A stretch of DNA of 64,000 nucleotides, taken from Limnoperna fortunei. Its lineage: Eukaryota > Mollusca > Bivalvia > Mytilida > Modiolidae. Below the pieces are notes generated by a model, which searched no databases, was not told the origin of the DNA, and worked only from the letters and a program-made list of their open reading frames with translations. Shown piece by piece: positions 24,422 to 34,200 of the stretch. Every line of letters begins with the position of its first letter. Position 1 is the stretch's first letter. Where the stretch lies: contig OX104115.1 in the NCBI GenBank assembly GCA_944474755.1, positions 58,656,648 to 58,720,647 on the forward strand, read 5' to 3'. The position numbers and the translations under genes are program-made.

Positions 24422-24543
24422 TTAAACTTTTTTTAAGGCGGACAGCGATCTGTAATATGCTAAAACTGTGTTCAATGTGAATTGCATGAAGCACTTTATG
24501 ACAAACACCAAGAGCCCCACAGACAGGAAAGCCAACCCCATTA
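24422..24543 (-). CDS. Orphan membrane-segment-like exon
   Basis: After an ATTGTAG acceptor the phase-1 frame reads MGLAFLSVGLLVFVIKCF, a hydrophobic span with a basic edge, then TLNTVLAYYRSLSALKK and TAA. A weak donor (AAA|GTTTAA) would give phase 0 and fit the tail exon at 23422-23496. No extracellular exons were found upstream, so this may be a gene remnant. Confidence 0.33.
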
Positions 24544-25621
24544 CTACAATTAAATAAATATAATGAATAAAATGAATAAAGAAAAAACAAATCGTAACGC
24601 TCTGAATTGGCAGAGGATCAAAGCAAGTGTCTTGATATATGAATTACAATTGGATTTCATTCGGATTGATTCATATTTATTCAAATAAGAAAGGCAAACA
24701 CTTTTCGAGAAGAATATTACACACCATATTAACATCATAAATATATGTTGCGAAAATTGACTTAGTTTTAAAGTGTTGAAAAATGAGAAAACTTACCTGA
24801 ACAAGACCAAAACATTTGTAAAACTTTAATATATGTAACATTTTTCTTTAATGTTTAGGAATCTGGGTTGAGTGCTTTAGAAATGGGTTCTAACACACAA
24901 AATCGGTACCATTGTATGTAAAATGACTGCAAAAATGACTAAAATTTATGGTGAATCCTTAATATCAGGTGCAAATTTACTCTGAAGTTTTACGGACTTG
25001 GGTTGAAAGATGTAGGATGAGTTGATTTGACTATATATTTATCGCATTTTTCAAGGCTGTCCACCGCCCACCGCCCGCCTTTCTACTTCACCGTGCTATA
25101 ACCAGGGTTTGCAGCCAGGCCTTAAATTATGCAGATAACAATTATATGTGTACATTATCAGTAAAAAGAAACGAATTTAGATACCATGATTACTAATCAA
25201 GACTCATCAGTGTCGCTAAAACCAAAACATGAGGATACAAACGCAATCATTTTTCAATTTCTATTTGTGTTTTAGACCATTGGTTCTTACTTGGTCATGT
25301 GTCTATCTTCCCATAAAAAGTTTTCTATCACGTCTTGATATTCAATGACTTACATGTTTACTTGGTGCACAATACATGGTACATTTGCTTTAAACTTTTC
25401 GGAATTTTAGTATCTTACCTTGGTGCAAACATGGACTAATATAAATATGAACAAGATAAAGATACAGATGTTTCAAAATAAGAGATGACGATGTACATAC
25501 TGAAATAACGGTCGAAAATCCTAAAATCAATTTATATGAATTTATACGAAGAAATACAGATGTTGTTGCGTTTTGCTCTACCCATCGTTGCATGTTTTAA
25601 GTGATTTTAATTTATTTATAG

Positions 25622-25702
25622 TTTTATGCTGAGAAAACTGGAGTATATGGTGAGTAGCAACAACCTTGGGCAGGAAACTTGCAATCGACTAAGGTTCAAA
25701 TA
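25622..25702 (+). pseudogene. Pseudogene copies of the two phosphatase microexons
   Basis: 25622-25649 (28 nt, GTGAGT donor kept) and 25674-25702 (29 nt) copy the microexons at 2231-2258 and 2178-2206. They lie in the inverted block and so read on the plus strand. Confidence 0.5.
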
Positions 25703-25824
25703 GTAGTGTTCCCTATTTGAAGACCATGTTGGAACTTGTATTGTCCTTGTCTTTATCAGTGTTATGTAGCACAGGGAACTATTACTACGATTCTTGTTTA
25801 ATATGCTTGCAATTGCTTTAATAG

Positions 25825-25946
25825 GGCATGATGATGGATATGTTATAAAAACAATACCTTATAAAGGTCAAATTGATGGTTTTTGGACTTTAATCACCAA
25901 TTACCATGTTGGTTATATTGTTCTTCTTTTACAGGGAGTGGAAACG
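25825..25946 (+). pseudogene. Pseudogene copy of the phosphatase DFW exon
   Basis: Matches 1927-2055 with GQIDGFWTLITNYHVGYIVL and a GTAACT donor. It is 7 nt shorter (6-nt plus 1-nt deletions near the start), which shifts the frame. Confidence 0.7.
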
Positions 25947-26272
25947 GTAACTAATTTCTTCCAAATTAGACAGAACTTTTTAAGAAGATGCGTGTAATCC
26001 GTTATTTACATAAATAATTTCATGACATAATTAGAAACCTGCTCGCTCAAGAATCAAGCGACAAGACCAATCCTATTTAAAATAGCATTCACGAACTAGT
26101 TGATCATCGGACTAATATTTAAGTTTGGGTTTTTAATTACATGTATTTGAATTTGTGTTTCAAAAAATAGTATTACCGTTTAAAAAGTACGAGTACTGCA
26201 TGAATTAATTTTCGTATTTTATATCTGTTTGTAAGAGCATTTGCAATAATTAAATTTGTTTACATTTTGCAG

Positions 26273-26395
26273 ATATCTGAATTCTTCCCAAATACAACTG
26301 AGCAAATCAATACACCCTCATTTAAAGTGGAAATATGTTACTTTGAAAAAGTACAGAATAACATATTTGAATTTGTTTTGAACATTTCAAATAAG
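26273..26395 (+). pseudogene. Pseudogene copy of the phosphatase SEF exon
   Basis: 123 nt with acceptor TTTTGCAG and donor GTATGT, open throughout. It differs from 1478-1600 by only a few residues (for example TTEQ for TTEP, LNIS for LDIS). Intact in itself, but stranded among broken neighbours. Confidence 0.7.
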
Positions 26396-26617
26396 GTATG
26401 TTGAAAACGACATTTAGAATAAAACACAATTCAAGTCGGTCATAAGTTCACTAAGATTGTATAGAATTTGTCCTTTCACATAGTGCGAACACAAAACAAT
26501 CGAAAACGCACCTCAAAACGGCAATAAAGTTATGACACCACTAACAAGTCCGCAATATACCTCTACAGCACAGCAGCGACTGACTGTTCATAGCTCGTGC
26601 TATAGTTGACTTACAAG

Positions 26618-26759
26618 ACATCGGTAACTTAAGATTGCTTCACTTGCCATTAACATTACTAAAACTGAAGCCGACAGATCATTTGAAATTTGGATTGACG
26701 GATTGACGCGTGTGCAAACTTCAAACTTTAGAAGAATCGACGCAGACCCCTTCCTGTAA
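26618..26759 (+). pseudogene. Pseudogene copy of the phosphatase last exon
   Basis: Same 142-nt length and terminal TAA as 179-320, but the fourth codon is a stop (TAA at 26625-26627). The exon that should precede it (copy of 998-1140) is missing: similarity jumps from about position 1370 to about 365 of the parent near 26500-26570. Confidence 0.72.
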
Positions 26760-27042
26760 ATATGACTGACTTCTGCAACACCGTGCTGTTAAAACATATT
26801 TATATTCGTCCATGTTTACACCGAGCTAAGATACTAAAATCCCGAAAGGTTTAAAGCCAATTAACCATGTATTGTGTACCACGTAAACATGTAAGTCATT
26901 GAATATCAAGACGTGAAAAAAAAATTTATGGAAAGATAGACACATTACCCAGAAGAAACCAATGGTCTAAAACACAAATGGAAAATGAAAAATGATCGCG
27001 TTTGTATCCTCATGTTTTGGTTTGAGCGCCACTGTAAAGCAA

Positions 27043-27960
27043 TTCTCACGGAAATACTTATTCAAGTACTAGATTGATTATTGGATCGATCAACATTAAT
27101 ATGAATAATATTGTATCTGGATCCAATCCACAGAGCAGCATGCGATTAGTTACATGCGTATTTTCTAGGGTTAGCAAACCTTTTCAAGTGTCGTCAATAA
27201 AGTACCACGTAACGTAATTACACTAGTAACAAACTGTCTAATTAAATACATAGTAAAGATGCTTCGACATTATTAAAATCTAGTAAAGGACACATTTTAG
27301 TAACGCTGTTGTTATCTTATTAAATGTACCTCGTACCTCATATTCCTTTCTGATTTTTCGTGACAATGATGGTTTGTCTTGTAGAATCCTCATGAAATCT
27401 CGAGCACTAAACGTCGTATTCATTTCGATTTGACTGAGGTCTGAATTTGAAAACAAACTACTGGCACAACTTATATTATGATTTAAAATTTTATTTAAAT
27501 ATAATTTTATTTAAATCTTATGCATACTGATCCCGAAACTAAATCAACCTGACAACATTGTTTAAGAAAACATTTAGGAAAATTATAGAACTATTGTTAA
27601 GTTTGATTTTTGACATTTTATGGACGGACCATTTATGTTTCTCTTGAAAATGTGTTCAATTGAAATTGTGGCGTTTTATTGCTATTTAATCATACCGTAT
27701 GTTGTTTAATGTTACCGTTGAATGCATACAGTCAGCAAAGCATTTCATGTGATGAACTTTCTATCTTTTTTAGCTATAAAGTTGCTAACGTTATTTAATG
27801 ATATACAAATAGTAAACAAAAAGTACCAAATATTGCAGGTCTATTGTTTATCAAAAATTATGAAACATTAAAATTCTTGTTTATTCTAAAGCATAATTAA
27901 CAATATATACCAAGTTACTGTGGTTGTTTTATTATTGAACACGACTTGGGCAATAAACCT
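27043..27960. repeat. Direct duplicate of 3816-4760
   Basis: Continuous similarity in the same orientation, from CAAGTACTAGATTGATT to ACTGTGGTTGTTTTATTATTG. It ends just short of the parent juxtamembrane exon (4782). Parent positions about 2425-3816 have no counterpart. Confidence 0.7.
27337..27442 (-). pseudogene. Pseudogene copy of the first phosphatase exon
   Basis: Reads QIEMNTTFSARDFMRILQDK then PSLSRKIRKEYE with donor GTACGA. It matches 4170-4283 with a 9-nt in-frame deletion. One base fewer lies between the ATTCAG acceptor and the frame, so the phase-0 start of the parent is lost. Confidence 0.68.
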
Positions 27961-28499
27961 AGCCGCTATAACGATACACTCATACAAATGTAAGGAGGGC
28001 TTTATTTTCATTGATTTTACTCTGCACGGCTCCGCTCAAGAAAACTTTTTATTTTTCCTTTATTTAAAAGGATCTGGTGAATGTAACATTAAGGTGTTTC
28101 AACAACTAAATAAAAATTATTTTACTATTTGCTGTTCACAATTGCTTCGCAAATACATACTTTTGTGACGAACAACATCTTTATATTAGTGCACAAAACA
28201 TTGTCGGGGCAATTTACTCTGCAATGTGTAGGAAATAAATTCTGGACGTAAATTAAGTAAATTTCTTTCCAAATATGTTTTTCTTAGTTTGGTATAACAA
28301 ACTGTACGGCTCTTGAATTTTTTTTGCTTAAAGTTACCAAAATATAGAGGAATAGAACATTTGCATCTTAACAATTACAATGTTCAACATAAGGTTTTAT
28401 TAGTTATAGTCACACATATTATTTGTATTGTGTGTTCAAGTTTTATCAAATGTGGGTTTTTTTCAAACATCTTGCACGCTCCAAATATTCTTTTCTTTT

Positions 28500-28690
28500 A
28501 AAACTAGTACTTGGTGATCGAGTGGTTACGGTTGTGAGTCTGCTATTTACCGCTTTTCTTTCGACACTGAGGTTGTAGGTTCGAGGGTCATTGCTGAAGA
28601 GTATACTCGACTCCATTTCTAATTGGCATGATAGCCAGTTTCCCTACGAATGTGTGGGTTTTCTCTTGATTTTCATCCTGAAAAATTGTA
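28500..28690 (+). repeat. tRNA-derived SINE copy 3 (best tRNA-like head)
   Basis: Head GGTGATCGAGTGGTTACGG (A-box-like) and CTGAGGTTGTAGGTTCGAGG (B-box-like) support a tRNA origin. It continues with TAATTGGCATGATAGCCAG and GTGGGTTTTCTC, then decays without the usual ACTGGACGC end. Confidence 0.6.
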
Positions 28691-29219
28691 ACGAATAAAA
28701 TAACTTACTTGTAATGAAGCAGCCGGGAGTGATTCACATCCGGGAGTTTATGCACATAATCAGCCTTTTAACTGTTTCCCTGGTTTGCTACATACTTTTT
28801 ATGTCTTTACAGTTAGCTGATATTTCTACACCACCTTATTCGTTAGCTTACACTTTACTCATAATCATGGCATAGTTGACAAACGTTAAATTTCGGAAGT
28901 GCACAATTTCTGAATCGATTTCGTAAAAAAAGTTCATTGCGGATCATTTACTCATTTCATTAGCCGGATAACATTTTTACCGATACGATTACACAATTCT
29001 ACACTCCACAATTTGATTTTTATCAAAAATATCTTGATTACGAAACGTTTTAAGATGATTTAAAAAGACATTATAGAAGTGTCCGTTGAGAGGCGGGGAA
29101 AGGAAAAAAATATTTATTTAACAAATACAGCAGTTTAATAGCGGAAAATATGTATAAATCCCAACAGTGTTTTTGCTCCATTACGAGTAACGGGGTCTCT
29201 TTGTAGTTCGTCCCTAAAT
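28691..29219. other. Intergenic, nothing recognised
   Basis: AT-rich sequence between the SINE and the duplicated signal-exon block. No exon or element was seen. Confidence 0.4.
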
Positions 29220-30360
29220 TGTAGCTAGTATTTACTTAAAACTTTAAAATTGACCCATAAGTGTAACTTCAACAATTACTGGTGTCATTTAGGCGCAAGG
29301 TATAAAACACATTACCCTGTAGGGCATTTAAATTGATTTAAGTTTCACACATTGTACAATTCCGCAGGTTTATACGTCAGGCGCAATACCGGTATCAAAA
29401 ATAATATTAAAAAACTGAACATAAATAGAACGCATTAAAGCGCGTCTGCTTGATGTAATCGTTTACTACTAGATCAGAGGAAGAAATGACTTTACTTATT
29501 GTTTTGCATTTTGTTCTCTATTACTTTTATTTCTGATGTTGTTTTTGAAAAAGTTATAAAATTCATTTAGTTTTTGAGAATTTGATTTTATTCTTCATAT
29601 CGGGTGTACAATAATCTAAGAATATTTTAAAACTGTTTAGGGTTGCTTTCTGCAGCGCTATTTAGTTCTGAGAACTTCTAAATTTGACAAATGTAAGGGA
29701 ACGATTGAGTTGATACCCGAGTTTATTCCGTTTTAATACTTTAAACACTGCTTACCAAATTAAGGAAGACCTTGTCATAGTCATTTCAAGGTTGGAAAAA
29801 TTTTCTTTTTTTCAAAGAAATTATTGACTGGTGCTGGTACATTCACTGAGCAACAAAGATGCGTAATGTAATTTTATCGAGTTAAAAACATGCTTACTGA
29901 AGAATTCATGTTACTTTGTAATTTTTTCTGCGTGATAATTATTATTTTTTCGTATATCTCAATCAATCATATTTTTTCTTCTCTCCAGACTAAATGATTG
30001 GAATACATAAACAAGTAAAACTAAATAAATTGCAAACTTGCTTTTTAAACAATGAAACAGGTTTAGCATTTTGATTGCACTGATATACCGTTAAATTATA
30101 TAAAAAATAACACACATCAGCATTGGAATGGTAAATGTTTATCGCAAGCAGTAACAGTACTACTATTTTAGATATAAATCCAGACATTGAACTCTCCTTG
30201 ATTTCTTTATACAAGGTAGTGAATATGTACCCTTTAATTGTTAGTGTAAACCTGAACACAGTAAATATAAAACAGTTGACGTTATTGATTTATTTACTCA
30301 GGTATGTTTAACTGTCGGGTTAAAATTAAAGGATTCATTTTAAATACTTGACTTAGTACA
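29220..30360. repeat. Direct duplicate of 20510-21320 (signal-exon region)
   Basis: Shares phrases such as TCAACAATTACTGG, ATACGTCAGG...GCAATACC/GTAATACC, AAAATAATATTAAAA and GATTCATTTTAAATACTTGACTT. With 25.4-27.96 kb it shows that a whole receptor gene was once duplicated and its middle then lost. Confidence 0.7.
30118..30187 (-). pseudogene. Orphan duplicate of the signal-peptide exon
   Basis: ATG at 30187; reads MSGFISKIVVLLLLAINIYH then SNA. The donor GCAG|GTAAGT of the parent is GCTG|ATGTGT here, so the GT is lost. No Ig exons follow, so it cannot make the receptor. Confidence 0.7.
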
Positions 30361-31206
30361 TAATATTCATCGTAGATTCTTCATAAAAGTAATTTGCACG
30401 TTAACTAATTATCAAGCTTATGAGAGGTTGACAAAGTGTAAAAAATCTTTAAATATTTTTGGTTTATCACGTTCTCGTACATAACCACATTGATAAAATG
30501 TTACGTGACACATCATCCTATCTGACTAATTTTCGTATGTTAATACAATGTTTGCCTTATGGTGGTACAGGAAAAGCAAATCGGTCACATGCAGGGGGAT
30601 GGGGTTATATTCAAAAGCTCGATATTGAAAACCGAAACAACACATATATTTTATTTCTGCACATCCCTATTGACAAAATAGTCCATTCACTACCAAAATG
30701 ATCAAGTGATGTTTATGGAACACTGATTGTAAAATCAATGTGGTTTACATAGGATTAACATGCTTAAGATGAGAATTGAGGCATTGATATATTTAGATAA
30801 TTTACCCAATTATATATTTTTCAATGAAAAAACTACCCTTTCATATATTTTGGAGATTTAAAAAGGTTACCCATTCGGGCCGCACATCCGTATTACCCAA
30901 TATATATCAAGTTAACACCCCCCCCCCCGTGAAGTGAAGTAATCACAAGAAAACTTTTGGTGTAAGACTGCATGTGTATATATGTTAGTAACTCGTAAAA
31001 CCCTTACAAAGGAAAATATGTATAGTAATGGTAGTGACCACCAGACTGAATGATTTTATTATCATTTTGATTATTCTAAACTAGGCTTTGTCTTTAACGT
31101 GCAGAAGGCATGACTTACAGATAGCATAGAATTTCAACAATATGAATAATATTTTAAAATATAATTTTATAGCATATTTTATTGTACTTTAAAATGTTTA
31201 AATAAA
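30361..31206. other. Upstream region of the plus-strand gene; no gene seen
   Basis: AT-rich, with a poly-C run at about 30919. It should hold the promoter of the gene starting at 31207. No convincing TATA box or initiator could be assigned. Confidence 0.35.
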
Positions 31207-31270
31207 ATGCGTGTTTTAAATTTATTATTATTGTCTGGAATATATTTATTATTATTATTCATATCTAAAG
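31207..31270 (+). CDS. Signal-peptide exon (plus gene)
   Basis: MRVLNLLLLSGIYLLLLFIS, then K and a GTAAGT donor in phase 1. An ATG 12 bases upstream runs into TAA within three codons, so 31207 is chosen. Confidence 0.8.
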
Positions 31271-34200
31271 GTAAGTATATGTAAATAAATATTTTTCTAA
31301 AGCATGTCCGTTTGAAATTTTCCACACTCTTGGTTAAAAGTGAGCGTCATAAACATACCGATTATTTTTGATGCGGGAATAAATATACTGCAATAGATAG
31401 TGTATACTCACTAATGAATAGACGTGCCAGTGAAAACACAACAGGAATATATCTAATGTTTCAGATTTCAAAATAAAGGAAAACAAATTAATGTACTTTA
31501 TTTATAATATATTTGTGTAGCACAGCAAAACCAAAATTATTGGAAATATCAATATTTAAACGTTTTGTCGTTATAAAAATGTATACAGATTTTTTATTAT
31601 AAGATTTGTTTCCAGTAGTAACAAGTAAATGCATTTTGCCATCAGAACTGAATGGGAAATGGTGGGACAGTGGAAAAGGAGTCCTAACCTTCGTACAAAA
31701 CACGACGAAGTTAAGTGGATGGTCTTTTATGGTTTATTCACAGACATTGTCTGACTTTACATGTGTGGAAGGAGACAGGTCTTTATTTTTTTTTAATTAA
31801 GTGCTTTTGATGAAGTATGTAGTATATTTTGAAATTCAATTTCCAATAAAATCGATACTAAGAATCTTTTTTCCTTTCAAATTACAATGTAATCATTTTA
31901 AGTGATAATTACGCCAACAAAATTCATGCTATTAAGACTTTTTAAGGATAAAAATGAATCGCCTAATAATATTTCCATAGATAACTGGTCCTTACCGAGA
32001 TTAAAAACAATTAATTGAAATAAACAAAATGATTCCACATTGAACTCAGTAAAAGACTTTTTTTGTTATCTTTTTTGTTTAACTCCTATCCTTATTATAT
32101 ACAATGTTTAAAAATCGTTTTCACAAAGTTCAAAGTATGTAAGTATCATCCGTTTATTACGTTCTACTCGTTTCATTTGGAACAGTAAACATGGTTAATA
32201 CATGTGTAAGTGGCGTTCAAAACATACATTCAATTACTTTTTTTAAGTATCTAAAATGTAATGTTTTTTTTCTGCTGTGATCTGTTTCCTTTACTTTTGG
32301 ACATGCATGTGCCCCGATTTCGTTGAGTTTCTCTGTTAATCTTTCCGTGTTTGCTCTCTATGATTGTTGTTTGTCATATTTTTATCAGTGTTGATCTATT
32401 CGTATTGATTATCACATACATCTGTAGCATGAAACTAATATGTTATGGACATCCTAAAAATAAATGCTCAGTAAACTACATGTATATTTAAATGATGAAA
32501 GTTTCAATAATAATCAACAACACTTATAAGCTTTAAAATAGACGTATTTGTCACCAAGTACCATTTTAACTGTGAAAAAATGTTTATAACCAACCTTACT
32601 CTTTCCTTTATATTTTTATATAAACAGCTAATCGACAGTGAGGATTCCAGTTCGACTTTATTATTAATTGTTGTATTCAACCTCAATTAAAAAAAATTAC
32701 AACTTTTCCAGCCGAACATAAAAAAATCACTGAAAGTATCGTAAAATCTTATTCAAACAAACGAAACAAAACTAAAACTTGAAAACTCGTAAAAATATGG
32801 GTATAAGTGGCCGTTGTCATTCAACTTACCTATGAAAATAGCTTAGATAATAAATAACATGTTTTATATATTTTTACATTTGACTAATGAAAATACTTTT
32901 TGTACAGAACTGACAATTACGTTCATTCATTTGGTGTTGCTTATTCTGGGTTTTTATGTATGCAGTACACAAAGATAACATCACACAGTTACAGATATTA
33001 TCTAATAAGTGGTAAGTAACAAACCTCTCGGATAACGACCGATAATCTAAAATTACGGCCCGCTGAATGTAGAGTAACCGACGCTATCTATGATAACGAC
33101 TATATAGTTTTAATATAAATAATTCTTAGTTATTCGACTTTTCCGTCCGTTCGTCCATCCAAATTAGTTCTTCGTATAACAATTCAAAAAGCTCGCATCC
33201 GATTTTACTGAAACTATGGGATATTGTTAAATGTCATGTAAGAAGTCTACTGATGCTGAACGAATTCTGTTAAAGTAAAGGTCACAATCTACAAAGACGT
33301 CAGAAATGTTTTTAAAAAGATGTTTCCGGACAATAACTCAAAAGGTTTGCATTTGGTTTTAATAAAACTTTGGGATATAGTTTCATAATAGGTGGGTCAC
33401 ATTTTGGGGGGGAATTCCGTCAATTTTCAAGGTCACAAAAAAAAAATGTTTTAAAGGCAGTTGATTTCTTTGAAACGTTAAGATATCATTACATATCAGG
33501 TGGGTCAGAACCCTATTGATTCTGGAGGAATTCCGTCAAAGGTCATCGCCACCAGTCAAAAAAAGCGTTAGAAATTTTTACAAAGTTTTTAAAAAAATTA
33601 AGCCGGATATCGGCGACCGCTAGATCAACTTTTTCTAGCTATGTCCCGCAAACGAAAGTTGTATAGGTAAGTTCACTCTTTCATATCTTCTTCAATATAT
33701 AAACGTAATGTTTTATAAAAAAAACCATATCTGCATGGATGTTCTTTAGACGAAGAGCAAGAGGAGAAAACTAAAAGTCGAGTAAAACTTATAGATGTCA
33801 ACACTGTGACACAACCATACAGTATTAGCGGTATATGTTATCCCCGGAACGGTCCCGGTGTAGAGGAGTACCATGTTCTTGTCATGCAAGGTAACCTCAT
33901 TTTGATATTAAACATCTCTTGATGTCAAGCTAAAAAAAATTGTTTGTTTTTTTTTTTCGTTAAAATTTAGGTATTCTGTGTCAAACCATTTATTGTCCGC
34001 ATGTAAAAACTAAATGGAGAGATTTCAATTTTTTCTGTGTAAATTTCTTTAAATTATATTATATTAAACTTTTGAAGATTAATCGCGTCATTTTAAATCT
34101 ACTTAGTAATTTATTACTACGTTTCTCTCATTGACGTTAAGAAAGAAAATTGAATGAAGGTTTGAAAATTACTTTATAAAAGATTGACGGGACAATGATA

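Larger units (their letters stand above)
25203..27040. repeat. Inverted block with about 240-bp inverted flanks
   Basis: About 25207-25449 and 26795-27037 are inverted copies of each other (shared phrases include CAAAACATGAGGATACAAAC and ACGTCTTGATATTCAATGAC). The sequence between them is the reverse complement of window positions 1 to about 2425. The inner flank also matches positions 1-120 directly. The left outer edge carries a truncated hammerhead-type CTGATGAGTCTTG (minus strand, about 25198-25210). Confidence 0.65.

Noticed and set aside
27920..28168. 82-codon plus-strand frame at the edge of the duplicated block
   Set aside because: It spans the duplication boundary and has no counterpart at 4740-4990.
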